49,521 bases of DNA from Halocynthiibacter namhaensis (GTDB taxonomy: Bacteria; Pseudomonadota; Alphaproteobacteria; Rhodobacterales; Rhodobacteraceae): NCBI RefSeq assembly GCF_000812685.1, contig NZ_JWIF01000004.1, positions 1 to 49,521 on the forward strand, in the 5' to 3' direction. A program made the translations under genes and the position numbers. The first letter of the stretch is position 1. The number at the start of each line of letters is the position of its first letter. Positions 17,576 through 26,769 of this stretch are shown here, piece by piece. The notes beneath the pieces were generated by a model. That model saw only the letters and a program-made list of their open reading frames with translations. It made no database searches and had not been told where the DNA came from.

Positions 17576-19869
17576 TATACTTTTCCCAACATTTCAGCGT
17601 TGCGATCCGCCAGCCGCCAAGCCTGTTCACGGCCTGCGTCATAGGGGAGGGGCCAGGTCGCCGAACGATCCCCGATTTCAGCACCATTGTGCAGGGTCCA
17701 ATAGGGATCAGCCAGATGTGGACGGCCAATAGCCACCAAATCCGCGCGCCCGGCCATCAGGATGGAATTGGCGTGATCAGCCTCGAAAATATTACCCACG
17801 GCCATGGTCGCAATGCCTGTGTCATTGCGGATGCGATCTGAGAACGGTGTTTGGAACATGCGGCCATAGACGGGCTTGGCATCCACGGTGGTTTGGCCCG
17901 CGGATACGTCAATGATGTCCGCACCTGCGGTGTGGAAAATATCCGCGATGTCGACGGCGTCGCGTGGGGTGACACCCGCATCCCCCACCCAGTCATTCGC
18001 AGAAATACGCACGGACATGGGTTTGCCTTCAGGCCAAACAGCGCGCATGGCTTGGAACACTTCAAGCGGGTAACGCATGCGGTTTTCCAAGCTGCCGCCA
18101 TAGCCATCTGTGCGTTGGTTTGACACCGGCGAAATGAAGGAACTGATCAGATATCCATGTGCGGCATGCAGCTCGATCATGTCGAATCCCGCACGCTGGG
18201 CCATCTCGGTGGCGGCGACGAACTGATCGCGGACTTCATCCATTTCGGCTCGGGTGATCTCTCGCGGGGTGGCGTTATTCGCAGTCCAAGCAATGGGCGA
18301 GGCCGAAATTAGATCCCAGTTCCCACTTTCCAGCGGCTGATCCATGCCCTCCCAGCCGATGCGGGTTGATCCTTTGCGCCCGGAATGGCCGATCTGACAG
18401 CAGATCTTGGCGTCGGTTTCCGCGTGCACGAAATCCGTCAGGCGTTTCCAGCCCGTTTCATGTTCTGGCGCGTAGAGACCTGGGCAACCTGGCGTGATTC
18501 TGCCTGTGTTAGAGACACATGTCATCTCAGTGTAGATCAGCGCAGCACCGCCTTTGGCGCGCTCACCATAGTGGATCAAATGCCAATCGGCCGGTGTGCC
18601 ATCCACAGCCTTATATTGTGCCATGGGTGAGACAACGATGCGGTTTTTCAGATCCATGCCGCGCAATTTATAGGGTGCAAACATCGGGGCGCGCACGGAG
18701 GTTTCTGGCCCGCCTGCCTGTGTCTGAAACCACTTCTCGGCACTTTCCAACCAGTCCGCGTCGCGTTCGCGCAGGTTTTCATGACTGATGCGTTGGCTAC
18801 GTGTCAGTAGGGAATAATTGAACTGCACAGGGTCCAGATCAAGGTAGCGTTCCACTTGTTCAAACCATTCAAGCGAATTGCGCGCAGCGGATTGCAGGCG
18901 CAGCACATCAAGGCGACGCTCGCTTTGGTAGCGGGTGAAAGCGCCCTCAAGCGTGTCTTCGGTGTGAATGAACTCTGCCAAGGCAATAGCAGAATCAAAC
19001 GCCAAACGAGACCCGGATCCGATTGAGAAATGCGCCGTGGCAGAGGCATCGCCCAGCAACACGACATTCTCATGATGCCATTTTTCGCAAAGCACACGCG
19101 GGAAATTCATCCAAACGGCTGATCCGCGCAGGTGATCGGCGTTGGACATCAGCTTATGTCCGTCTAGGTGATCTTTGAAGATCTCTTCACATTTCTCGAT
19201 GATCTGTTCTTTGGACATGGCTTCAAAGCCGAATTTGTCCCAGGTTTCCTGCTGGCATTCTACGATGACTGTCGCGGTCTCATCGTCGAATTGATAAGCG
19301 TGCACCCAGACCCATCCATGTTTGGTTTTCTCGAATATAAAGGTAAAGGCGTCGTCGAATTTCTGATGGGTGCCCAGCCAGATGAATTTGCATTCGCGCA
19401 CATCAATTTCGGGTTTGAAATGTTCCGCGTGGGCTTCGCGCACTTTGGAACCAAGACCGTCACAACCAACCACAACGTCATATTCGGCCTGGTAGTCTTG
19501 CACAGGTTTCGCTTCGGTCTCAAACATCAGGTTCACACCCAAATCACGGGCGCGATTTTGCAGAATCAAAAGCATCCGCATCCGGCCAACCCCGGCGAAG
19601 CCATGCCCGCCGGAAACGGTGCGCACGCCGTCATGCACAACTGCAATGTCATCCCACCACGAAAAGCTGTCGCGGATCATTTGCGCTGAAATAGGGTCGT
19701 TTTCCGAAAGGTTTCCCATCGCGTCATCGGACAGAACAACACCCCATCCGAATGTGTCATCGGCTTTGTTGCGCTCGATCACGGTGACCTGCGTCTCAGG
19801 TTGGCGTAGTTTCATAGAGATAGCAAAGTAAAGCCCCGCAGGACCTCCGCCCAGACATGCGATTTTCAT
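17575..19869 (-). CDS. 2-aminobenzoyl-CoA monooxygenase/reductase (FAD hydroxylase fused to OYE reductase)
   Basis: This 764-residue two-domain flavoenzyme matches the enzyme that hydroxylates and then reduces the ring of 2-aminobenzoyl-CoA; annotation pipelines often call it bifunctional salicylyl-CoA 5-hydroxylase/oxidoreductase. Residues 1-about 385 form an FAD monooxygenase domain with GGGPAG (7-12) and [16 protein letters not shown] (about 291-306). Residues about 395-764 form an Old Yellow Enzyme domain with the start [20 protein letters not shown] and [14 protein letters not shown], which contains the active-site H..H pattern. It is the first gene of the operon; the ATG at 19869 has GGGAGGGAAAA upstream. 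The product 2-amino-5-oxocyclohex-1-enecarboxyl-CoA known for this family fits the downstream enzymes. Confidence 0.9.
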   Translation of the reverse strand: MKIACLGGGPAGLYFAISMKLRQPETQVTVIERNKADDTFGWGVVLSDDAMGNLSENDPISAQMIRDSFSWWDDIAVVHDGVRTVSGGHGFAGVGRMRMLLILQNRARDLGVNLMFETEAKPVQDYQAEYDVVVGCDGLGSKVREAHAEHFKPEIDVRECKFIWLGTHQKFDDAFTFIFEKTKHGWVWVHAYQFDDETATVIVECQQETWDKFGFEAMSKEQIIEKCEEIFKDHLDGHKLMSNADHLRGSAVWMNFPRVLCEKWHHENVVLLGDASATAHFSIGSGSRLAFDSAIALAEFIHTEDTLEGAFTRYQSERRLDVLRLQSAARNSLEWFEQVERYLDLDPVQFNYSLLTRSQRISHENLRERDADWLESAEKWFQTQAGGPETSVRAPMFAPYKLRGMDLKNRIVVSPMAQYKAVDGTPADWHLIHYGERAKGGAALIYTEMTCVSNTGRITPGCPGLYAPEHETGWKRLTDFVHAETDAKICCQIGHSGRKGSTRIGWEGMDQPLESGNWDLISASPIAWTANNATPREITRAEMDEVRDQFVAATEMAQRAGFDMIELHAAHGYLISSFISPVSNQRTDGYGGSLENRMRYPLEVFQAMRAVWPEGKPMSVRISANDWVGDAGVTPRDAVDIADIFHTAGADIIDVSAGQTTVDAKPVYGRMFQTPFSDRIRNDTGIATMAVGNIFEADHANSILMAGRADLVAIGRPHLADPYWTLHNGAEIGDRSATWPLPYDAGREQAWRLADRNAEMLGKV

Positions 19870-19944
19870 ATTTTCCCTCCCAGTCGGGCAGGTGTCCTAG
19901 CGCCTGTCCTGTGTTGAACTGTGCCACAGGTGAAATTTATTTCA

Positions 19945-19975
19945 AGTATAAAATATTTAAGGTGCAAATATTCAA
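19945..19975 (-). promoter_or_regulatory. anthranilate-operon promoter with embedded palindrome
   Basis: On the minus strand a TTGAAT box (19970-19975) and a TATACT box (19945-19950) are separated by 19 bases, slightly long. Between and overlapping them is a perfect inverted repeat, AATATTT-N7-AAATATT (19952-19972). It is a good candidate operator for the MarR protein encoded in the operon, since its binding would block RNA polymerase directly. Confidence 0.5.
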
Positions 19976-20020
19976 GCGACGCGATTGTGATTTCTATGTG
20001 TGATAAGGCGGCAAATCACG

Positions 20021-20049
20021 TTGACAGCTTGTGTTACGGGGCCTAAAAG
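20021..20049 (+). promoter_or_regulatory. rpsD promoter
   Basis: TTGACA (20021-20026, perfect -35) and TAAAAG (20044-20049) are spaced by 17 bases. Transcription would begin near 20056 and give a leader of about 155 bases ahead of rpsD. The promoter is divergent from the anthranilate operon. Confidence 0.55.
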
Positions 20050-20055
20050 CCCTCT

Positions 20056-20210
20056 GTTCCCGGGCCGAATCTGTTTCGGGGATTCTTGGTGTTGGTGGCC
20101 CTCGCAAGGGGATGCCTGTCACCCGGTTTTCCGGGAGAAGGACAACGCCCTTCAACAAACCGCAGCGCAATCGCCATCGGGTGATCAGCGGGCATAGAAG
20201 GAGAACAGCC
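20056..20210 (+). promoter_or_regulatory. long structured leader of rpsD
   Basis: The region between the predicted transcription start and the rpsD GTG contains clear hairpins, for example GAATC/GATTC near 20069-20087 and CCCGG-TTTT-CCGGG at 20122-20135. An AAGGAG at 20198-20203 serves the start. Ribosomal protein S4 is known in other bacteria to repress its own operon through leader RNA, so a regulatory role is plausible, but I recognise no named motif here. Confidence 0.4.
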
Positions 20211-20831
20211 GTGACTAAACGTACTGCTGCCAAATACAAATTAGACCGTCGCATGGGCGAAAACATCTGGGGCCGTCCTAAGTCTCCCGTAAATCGTCGT
20301 GAATATGGCCCCGGCCAGCACGGTCAGCGCCGTAAAGGCAAACTTTCCGATTTCGGTATCCAGCTGCGCGCAAAGCAAAAGCTTAAAGGTTACTACGGCG
20401 ACCTGACTGAGAAACAGTTCCGTCGCATTTATGGCGAAGCTGAGCGTGTTAAAGGCGATACAGGTGAAAACCTCATTGGTCTGCTCGAACGCCGTCTTGA
20501 CGCTGTTGTTTACCGCGCGAAATTCGTTGCAACTGTTTTTGCTGCACGTCAATTCGTAAACCACGGCCACGTGACTGTGAACGGCAAGAAAGTGAACATT
20601 CCTTCTTACCGTGTTAAAGAAGGCGACGTGATCGCTGTTCGTGAGAAATCACGTCAGATCGCAGTTATTCTTGAAGCAACACAATTGGCTGAGCGCGATG
20701 TTCCTGATTACATCGAAGCTGACCACGCGAAATTGACTTCAACTTTTGTTCGCACTCCTGGTCTTGGCGATGTGCCATACCCAGTGATGATGGAACCAAA
20801 CTTGGTTGTGGAATTCTACGCGAAAAACTAA
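20211..20831 (+). CDS. rpsD: 30S ribosomal protein S4
   Basis: S4 is a primary 16S-binding protein that nucleates 30S assembly. The 206-residue length is the family norm. The N-terminus ([20 protein letters not shown]) and the S4 RNA-binding domain (about 95-160, [36 protein letters not shown]) are clear. The start is GTG at 20211, with AAGGAG 7 bases upstream; the frame continues upstream but only through the leader RNA. It is a single-gene unit here, not in the alpha operon, and ends at a strong terminator. Confidence 0.98.
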   Translation: MTKRTAAKYKLDRRMGENIWGRPKSPVNRREYGPGQHGQRRKGKLSDFGIQLRAKQKLKGYYGDLTEKQFRRIYGEAERVKGDTGENLIGLLERRLDAVVYRAKFVATVFAARQFVNHGHVTVNGKKVNIPSYRVKEGDVIAVREKSRQIAVILEATQLAERDVPDYIEADHAKLTSTFVRTPGLGDVPYPVMMEPNLVVEFYAKN

Positions 20832-20856
20832 TTTTCGCCGAACCACTGAGGATTTT

Positions 20857-20885
20857 AAAGGTCGCCTTTCAGGCGGCCTTTTTTA
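20857..20885 (+). terminator. rho-independent terminator of rpsD
   Basis: A 10-bp stem (AAAGGTCGCC with GGCGGCCTTT, one G-T pair) and 5-base loop are followed by a T-run, 26 bases after the rpsD stop. Confidence 0.85.
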
Positions 20886-20938
20886 TTTGCTTGAACACTG
20901 GCGTCATGGCACCCTGAATAAACATCAGGGAGGATGTC

Positions 20939-21808
20939 ATGAAGAAGTTGTCAGTGTGTGTAGGGATAATCAGTATGTTCATGGGGGCGGCGCAAGCCGA
21001 GGTCGCCGAAATAAACGGCAGTAATTTGTCATACACGGTCATAGGTGAAGGGCCTGCAGTGATGGTATTGCATGGTGGGCTGGGATTGGATCACACCTAT
21101 CTGCGCCCATATTTTGATCAGCTTTCTGACGCACACACTGTTGTGTATTACGACCACCTTGGAAACGGAAAATCGGATCATCCCGAAGATTTTGCGGAAC
21201 TGACCATGGATCGCTTGGTGTCTGATGCGGATGCGCTGCGCGAACATCTGGGGCTTGATGGTGTGGTGATGATTGGTCATTCCTATGGCGGATTTATTGC
21301 CCAAGCCTATGCGGCGCAACACCAGGATCACTTAAAGGGCTTGGCTTTGATCGACACGGCGCCGGCGCTGGATTACCACCCGCAGCTTGCCGGTACAGAT
21401 CAGCAAATGGCCGCCCTTGGTGCATTGTTTTCCGGGCCAATGCCAGACAATGAAACATTTCGGGCGACTTGGGGGCAGGTGATCCAGATGTATTTCAAGA
21501 ACTACGACTCTGAGCTGGGCGATGTTCTAGATGCCAACACGACCTATTCCTATGAAGCTTGGAATGCGGCGGGTCGAATGCTTGCCACATTCAACATGCT
21601 TGAGGCTTTGCCAAACCTTGAGGTGCCGGTTTGGGCTGTTGCCGGGGCTGCCGATGGTATCACGCCGCCAGCGGAAGGCGCTTTGCGTATCGCTGAACTT
21701 GTGCCGAATGCGACCTCATCGATCTATCATGACTCCGCGCATTATCCGTTTATCGAGCAGGAAGATGCATTTTTCGTAGAATTGCGAATTTGGATGGATG
21801 GGCTCTGA
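20939..21808 (+). CDS. exported alpha/beta hydrolase
   Basis: This 289-residue secreted or periplasmic alpha/beta hydrolase has a signal peptide, MKKLSVCVGIISMFMGAAQA, cleaved before EVAEI. The oxyanion-hole HGG lies near 45-47, the nucleophile S115 is in GHSYGG, the acid is probably D239 (GAADG) and the base H268 (SAHYP). The overall pattern, including LGNGKSD, resembles the prolyl iminopeptidase-type hydrolases, but the substrate cannot be named. GGGAGG precedes the ATG. It stands alone between the rpsD terminator and its own terminator. Confidence 0.88.
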   Translation: MKKLSVCVGIISMFMGAAQAEVAEINGSNLSYTVIGEGPAVMVLHGGLGLDHTYLRPYFDQLSDAHTVVYYDHLGNGKSDHPEDFAELTMDRLVSDADALREHLGLDGVVMIGHSYGGFIAQAYAAQHQDHLKGLALIDTAPALDYHPQLAGTDQQMAALGALFSGPMPDNETFRATWGQVIQMYFKNYDSELGDVLDANTTYSYEAWNAAGRMLATFNMLEALPNLEVPVWAVAGAADGITPPAEGALRIAELVPNATSSIYHDSAHYPFIEQEDAFFVELRIWMDGL

Positions 21809-21842
21809 CCCTGACTTTTGATGTGTCAAAATAAATACAATC

Positions 21843-21864
21843 AGGGCGTTGCGGCGCCCTTTTT
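21843..21864 (+). terminator. rho-independent terminator after the hydrolase gene
   Basis: AGGGCG (21843-21848) and CGCCCT (21855-21860) pair around a 6-base loop, followed by TTTT. It lies 35 bases past the hydrolase stop. Confidence 0.75.
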
Positions 21865-21961
21865 CGTGAACAACCGGACTGTGACGCATTTGGCGATGGT
21901 CTTGTATTCGTCCAGCGGTTAAAACGGCGGCCAAATGTGCAAGCAAGGATGGGCTTTCCCG

Positions 21962-23080
21962 ATGACAAACATCCGGCCAAAAGAAAGTGTGAAGAACATC
22001 GCACCTTACAAGGGCGGCGAGGCAAAAGTTGCTGGCGTCCGTGATGTGATCAAGCTTTCATCAAATGAAAACCCTTATGGGCCTTCAGAAAACGCGACCG
22101 AGGCGTGGCGCAAAGCTGGGTTCGAACTACATCGCTACCCTCCGTCGGATCATAAGACTTTGACACGTGCCTTAGCCGCGCAAGTCGGCCTTGAGGAAGA
22201 AGGAATCATCTGTGGCAATGGCTCAGATGAGATCATTTCTCTGCTGTGCCAAGCCTATGTTGGTGAGGGCGACGAAGTCATCCACACAGAACACGGTTTT
22301 GCAATGTATCGCATTTCCACCCTAGCCGCAGGCGGAACGCCGATTGAGGTGCGCGAACGAGAGCGCCTGACCGATGTCGAGGCGATCCTCGAGGCATGTA
22401 ACGAGCGTACGAAATTGGTCTTCATTGCGAATCCGAATAACCCCACTGGCACGATGATTGGTGGCAACGAGATCTCGCGTCTTGCGGCTGGTTTGCCGGA
22501 TCAATGCCTGTTGGTATTGGACGGAGCATATGCCGACTATGTTGAGCATTTTGATGGTGGTGCCGGACTTGTGGAAAGTCGGGATAACGTGGTGATGACG
22601 CGGACGTTTTCCAAACTTTATGGTCTGGGTGGTTTGCGCGTCGGTTGGGGTTATGCCCCTAAACCTGTCATCGATACATTGATGAAGATCCGCCCGCCCT
22701 TTAACCTCAGTCGTGTGCAATTGGAAACGGCTGAAGCCGCACTGCGAGATCAAGATCACATCACGAAATGTCGGTCTGAAAATGCACGCCTGCGGGCTTG
22801 GTTGGCTGAGGCATTGGCTGAACATGGGGTGTTGTCTGACACATCTTGTGCCAATTTCATTTTGGCGCGTTTCGCAAGCGAAGCTGAGGCGAACGCCTGC
22901 GACGCTGAATTGCGCAAAGAGGGTCTGATCGTGCGCAAAGTCGGCGGGTATAATCTGCCGAACTGTTTGCGGATCACTATTGGTGATGAAGGATCATGTC
23001 GGCGCGTCGCCCATGTGATTGGCCTTTTCAAAGAAGGGGATGCATCGGATCCCACAGTGAAAGCGGATGTGTCTGCATGA
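21962..23080 (+). CDS. hisC: histidinol-phosphate/aromatic aminotransferase
   Basis: This PLP-dependent class I/II aminotransferase has 372 residues. It shows NENPYG (35-40), NPNNPTG (157-163), D187 and Y190, and the Schiff-base lysine K218 in [14 protein letters not shown]. HisC makes histidinol phosphate from imidazole acetol phosphate and in many bacteria also handles phenylpyruvate or prephenate. The chosen start at 21962 gives [16 protein letters not shown], the usual alphaproteobacterial beginning; an in-frame ATG at 21935 is possible. Its stop overlaps the tyrA start (ATGA), which links it to tyrosine synthesis as well as histidine. Confidence 0.93.
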   Translation: MTNIRPKESVKNIAPYKGGEAKVAGVRDVIKLSSNENPYGPSENATEAWRKAGFELHRYPPSDHKTLTRALAAQVGLEEEGIICGNGSDEIISLLCQAYVGEGDEVIHTEHGFAMYRISTLAAGGTPIEVRERERLTDVEAILEACNERTKLVFIANPNNPTGTMIGGNEISRLAAGLPDQCLLVLDGAYADYVEHFDGGAGLVESRDNVVMTRTFSKLYGLGGLRVGWGYAPKPVIDTLMKIRPPFNLSRVQLETAEAALRDQDHITKCRSENARLRAWLAEALAEHGVLSDTSCANFILARFASEAEANACDAELRKEGLIVRKVGGYNLPNCLRITIGDEGSCRRVAHVIGLFKEGDASDPTVKADVSA

Positions 23081-24012
23081 GCCAAATTTATGATCGTGTT
23101 GCATTAATCGGTCTTGGCCTGATTGCGTCTTCCATGTTTTGGGGGATGAAGCGTGCTGGACTGGCAGGCGAAGTCACCGGCTATGCGCGTTCTGAAACCA
23201 CCCGTGATCGCGCGCGCGAAATTGGTCTGTGTGACGTGATCTGTGATACGATGGCTGAGGCCGTGAAGGACGCAGATTTGGTTGTGCTTTGTGTGCCAGT
23301 TGGTGCAATGGGTGTTGTTGCTTCAGAGATCGCCCCCCATCTGAAGGCAGGTGTTGTGGTTACCGATGTTGGCTCGGTCAAAGCCGCTGTTATTCGCGAT
23401 GTCATGCCACATTTACCCGACACAGCATGTTTCATTCCTGGGCACCCGCTGGCCGGGACAGAACATTCCGGTCCTGATGCCGGATTTGCAGAACTTTACG
23501 ACAATCGCTGGTGTTTGTTGATTTCGGATTGTTGCGACAACCCGGATGAAATTGCCCGCCTGACCCGATTTTGGGAAGGCTTGGGGGCCAATGTCGAACA
23601 GATGGACGCCGAACACCACGACCTTGTGTTGGGTGTCACCAGCCACGCACCGCATTTGATTGCCTATACGATGGTCGGGGTTGCAGATGATCTCCGGCGT
23701 GTGACTGACAGCGAAGTCATCAAATATTCTGCGGCGGGCTTTCGCGATTTCACCCGGATTGCGGCCTCTGATCCGACCATGTGGCGCGATGTCTTTCTGA
23801 ACAACAAGGAAGCAACTCTTGAAATTTTGGGACGTTTCACTGAGGAACTTTTTGCGCTGCAACGGGCGATCCGCACCGGAGATGGCGAGCATCTGCACGA
23901 TTATTTTACCCGCACCCGCGCCATACGTCGTGGAATTATTGAGGCGGGTCAAGACACGGATGCACCTGATTTTGGCCGTGGGGCCAAGCCGGCGACACCT
24001 GCTGGAGATTGA
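23077..24012 (+). CDS. tyrA: prephenate/arogenate dehydrogenase
   Basis: TyrA oxidises prephenate (or arogenate) with NAD(P) in tyrosine synthesis. The 311-residue product begins [19 protein letters not shown], with the Rossmann motif [34 protein letters not shown] (active-site histidine and substrate contacts) and [17 protein letters not shown] follow as in the family. The ATG overlaps the hisC TGA, and its own TGA overlaps the next start (TGATG region), so hisC-tyrA-extensin is one transcript. Whether it prefers prephenate or arogenate is not visible. Confidence 0.93.
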   Translation: MSQIYDRVALIGLGLIASSMFWGMKRAGLAGEVTGYARSETTRDRAREIGLCDVICDTMAEAVKDADLVVLCVPVGAMGVVASEIAPHLKAGVVVTDVGSVKAAVIRDVMPHLPDTACFIPGHPLAGTEHSGPDAGFAELYDNRWCLLISDCCDNPDEIARLTRFWEGLGANVEQMDAEHHDLVLGVTSHAPHLIAYTMVGVADDLRRVTDSEVIKYSAAGFRDFTRIAASDPTMWRDVFLNNKEATLEILGRFTEELFALQRAIRTGDGEHLHDYFTRTRAIRRGIIEAGQDTDAPDFGRGAKPATPAGD

Positions 24013-25004
24013 TGAACATGTTGAAATACCTGTCAAAGGTTACCCCCTTGGCTTTACTGTTGTCGATGCAGCATGTGATGGCCAACGCACCAGAACGTTC
24101 TGTAATCCCGCAATTGCGCCCGGAATCTATTGGGGCGGCATCCCTTGGGGCGGCAGCCAATGTACCACGCGTGGTAACGGTTCCAGTATTCTATAACCCA
24201 ACAACGCGCCCAACATTGCGTCCACAGGCAGGGCAGGTTGTTGCATCCGGGGCAACGGCAGTGGCCTCTGGGGTGATTTTGTTGCCTGCGACAGTTCCGG
24301 GTGTGCAGCGTTCGGTGATTCCGACCCTGCGCCCACAAGGACTTGCGCAACGGCGCGTAGCGCAAGCGTCTACAACCGCGAGTGCCGCGACAGCCCCGGC
24401 AAGTGAGACGCGGGCACAACGACGCCAACGCGAGCGCGATGAGCGACGGGCTGAACGTCAGCGCAGTAATCAGCCGCGTAGTGGTTCTGTCTGCGGTGAT
24501 CGCTCTATTCGGGGTGAAGAGGTTTCTGCAATTGCTGGCACGATGCGTGGGTGCGGCGTATCTAATCCTGTTCGCATCACTGAGGTGGATGGGGTGGCCC
24601 TTACCCAAGCCGCGACCATCAATTGTGACACTGCGCGTGCTTTGAAAACTTGGATAAACGACGGTGTTCGGCCGGCAGTTGGCCGTCTTGGCGGGGGGGT
24701 TGCAAGCATCCGCGTGATTGCCAGTTATTCCTGCCGCACGCGCAACAATCGCGCTGGCGCGAAGGTAAGCGAACATGGCAAGGGCAATGCTCTGGATATC
24801 GCTGCGATCAATCTAAAAAATGGTGCCGATATTACTGTTTTGACCGGTTGGCGCACCAGCCCGCAACGTGAACTTCTGCGTCAAATGCACCGTTCTGCAT
24901 GCGGTCCTTTTGGCACGGTTTTGGGGCCAGAAGCTGATCGCTATCATCAAGATCACTTCCATTTTGATGTTGCCCGACATCGCAGCGGGTCTTATTGCCG
25001 CTGA
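24012..25004 (+). CDS. extensin-like C-terminal domain (ExtensinC) protein, exported
   Basis: The product (330 residues) has an N-terminal signal peptide ending near VMANA. A low-complexity Pro/Arg/Ala-rich region with two repeated SVIP.LRP units (about 30-105) and a very basic RRQRERDERRAERQR stretch (about 135-150) follow. The C-terminal domain (about 155-330) has conserved cysteines, SEHGKGNALDI and HQDHFHFDVARH, marks of the ExtensinC family, which is related to metal-dependent peptidoglycan-acting proteins. It probably acts on or binds the cell wall. The ATG overlaps the tyrA stop, an unusual but operon-consistent position. Confidence 0.85.
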   Translation: MNMLKYLSKVTPLALLLSMQHVMANAPERSVIPQLRPESIGAASLGAAANVPRVVTVPVFYNPTTRPTLRPQAGQVVASGATAVASGVILLPATVPGVQRSVIPTLRPQGLAQRRVAQASTTASAATAPASETRAQRRQRERDERRAERQRSNQPRSGSVCGDRSIRGEEVSAIAGTMRGCGVSNPVRITEVDGVALTQAATINCDTARALKTWINDGVRPAVGRLGGGVASIRVIASYSCRTRNNRAGAKVSEHGKGNALDIAAINLKNGADITVLTGWRTSPQRELLRQMHRSACGPFGTVLGPEADRYHQDHFHFDVARHRSGSYCR

Positions 25005-25022
25005 TTGCATCTGGATTGGTGG

Positions 25023-26003
25023 TTATTTGGGAAAGATCACGGGAGACCGGCCAATTGGAAATGGTCCAAACCAGATTTGGCCGTCTTGGAAGACCAGCGG
25101 CGCGGTCAAGGTGTCGGGGTTCCCGTCCGCCAATGTAAGCGCCGCCAAAAGCCCTTCCCAGCCTGGTTGTGCGATGCCCGCATCTACGAGAACTTGAAAA
25201 GCTTGCTTCCAGCTGCGCGCGGTGAGAACCAGTTGCCCAGTGGCTTGACCTGCAACTCCGGGCTCTAAGCGGCCTTCAAGTTGAAGCGTAATATTGCCCC
25301 ATTGAAGCGCCGCGCTTTTGATTCCAATCGCCAGAAGTTCGGGCAAGTTTTCACGATCTAAAGGCGCGGAAAATTCAAGTGTTGCGTCACTGGTGATCGC
25401 GGACAAACGTGGGGGAAGGGCCTGATCAGGATTGAAATGTGCCATTAACTCGCGCGGTGGCTGCACCTGTTTTAGATCAACCAACAGATTATGTGCATTT
25501 GGGATGCTTGGGTTGACCCGTGTGGCAACAAAAGTCTCTGCCACTGCTAGCAGTTGCTCGGCACCAAGGCCGTTTATACGCAGATCCTTCGCCACCAGTT
25601 GGCTGCGGTCAAGCGGCAGGCTGGTATTTGGTTTAAACACGACGCTGGCCTGCATTTCGCTGGTCAGAATATCAGCTTGAAAATCGCCAACGCGCAGGGA
25701 TTGTTCCTGTGGCCAGGTCGCGATGAGGTGCCAAGGTTTGTAGCTAAGGGCTGCGGTGACGAACAGCGGGGCGGTCCATTCGATGTTTTGACTTGGGATC
25801 TTTAGGTCGAGGTCGCGCATCACCGTGTCAAAACGGTTCGGAAAACCTTGAACGCCAAACTCGGAATATCGCAGATCAATGCCTTGATCCTGTGCCTCGT
25901 CAATTGCGGTCTTCAGTTGGTTTTCCAGGGTGGTAGACCCCACAATCCAATATCCGGCCCAGCCGATGAAGATAAACAGTATAAAGATAATCAGCCCGCG
26001 CAT
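25023..26003 (-). CDS. DUF2125-family membrane-anchored protein
   Basis: This 326-residue protein has an N-terminal signal-anchor (MRGLIIFILFIFIGWAGYWIV) and a long soluble region rich in beta strands, matching the DUF2125 family of alphaproteobacteria. Features include FGVQGFPNRFDTVMRDLDL near 48-66 and the C-terminal half with GQLVLTARSWKQAFQVLVDAG. It probably faces the periplasm. Its function is unknown. It is convergent with the extensin gene (18 bases between stops) and divergent from the ChaC-like gene. Confidence 0.85.
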   Translation of the reverse strand: MRGLIIFILFIFIGWAGYWIVGSTTLENQLKTAIDEAQDQGIDLRYSEFGVQGFPNRFDTVMRDLDLKIPSQNIEWTAPLFVTAALSYKPWHLIATWPQEQSLRVGDFQADILTSEMQASVVFKPNTSLPLDRSQLVAKDLRINGLGAEQLLAVAETFVATRVNPSIPNAHNLLVDLKQVQPPRELMAHFNPDQALPPRLSAITSDATLEFSAPLDRENLPELLAIGIKSAALQWGNITLQLEGRLEPGVAGQATGQLVLTARSWKQAFQVLVDAGIAQPGWEGLLAALTLADGNPDTLTAPLVFQDGQIWFGPFPIGRSPVIFPK

Positions 26004-26106
26004 GGTTGCTCTTCCCCTTTGGCGTTTCCTAGTGTTTACAGGGCAGAATGAAAAAGGGCCAGCTGTGAAGTATTACGCGTGGTTGGCCGCTAGAAATGGG
26101 CGTGAA

Positions 26107-26661
26107 ATGGTTGATATTGATATTTCCGGTGGGTTTTGGGTGTTCGGCTATGGATCGCTTTTGTGGAACCCTGGGTTTCCGGTCGCGACGCAAAAACAAG
26201 CGCGTCTAACGGGTTGGCATCGGTCTTTTTGCATGCGTTCGATCCATCATCGTGGCACCGAAGAACAACCCGGATTGGTGTTGGCGCTGGATCGTCAAGA
26301 GGGGGCCTATTGTGATGGCGTTGCCTTTTACGTGGCCCCGGAACACGCTGAAAAAACGTTGGCGGAACTGCGCGAACGGGAATTGGTCTCGTCAGCCTAT
26401 CTTGAGACCATTCAACAGCTGAAAACTGCGGAAGGGCCGCTTGACGCCGTTGCCTATGTTATCGACACTGTGCATGACCAATACTGTGGTGGTTTGGCGC
26501 TTGAAGAACAGGCGCAGATCATGGCCACGGCGGTTGGTGGACGCGGGCCAAACACAGAATATCTATGGAACACCGCAGCCCATTTGGAAGAAACCGGTTT
26601 GCGGGACGCGGATTTGTCTTGGCTTGCGGACCGTGTAAAGGTGTTAACAGCGGGTCAGTAA
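26107..26661 (+). CDS. gamma-glutamylcyclotransferase (ChaC-like)
   Basis: This 184-residue protein is of the ChaC type, which releases 5-oxoproline from glutathione. FGYGSLLWNPGF near the N-terminus is the substrate-binding loop and the C-terminal GGRGPNTEYLWNTAAHLEETGLRD is typical of the family. I start at the ATG at 26107, which gives the family's usual N-terminal length. A GTG at 26065 has a better ribosome site (AAGGG) and would add 14 residues. The longer upstream frame overlaps the DUF2125 gene and is not coding. It stands alone upstream of the MotA/ExbB-like gene. Confidence 0.87.
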   Translation: MVDIDISGGFWVFGYGSLLWNPGFPVATQKQARLTGWHRSFCMRSIHHRGTEEQPGLVLALDRQEGAYCDGVAFYVAPEHAEKTLAELRERELVSSAYLETIQQLKTAEGPLDAVAYVIDTVHDQYCGGLALEEQAQIMATAVGGRGPNTEYLWNTAAHLEETGLRDADLSWLADRVKVLTAGQ

Positions 26662-26769
26662 GGCCTCGCGCTTTGTAACGATTTTCAGTCCCCTTGAAAT
26701 TTAACTGGCCAAAGGGGCCTGATCGCTTATCCTGTGGTCAAAGAACAACAAAGTCAGGATGAGGCCGCA

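Noticed and set aside
24054-24776. 240-residue minus-strand frame opposite the extensin gene
   Set aside because: It is a cysteine/arginine-rich shadow of the low-complexity region of the extensin gene, with no ribosome site.
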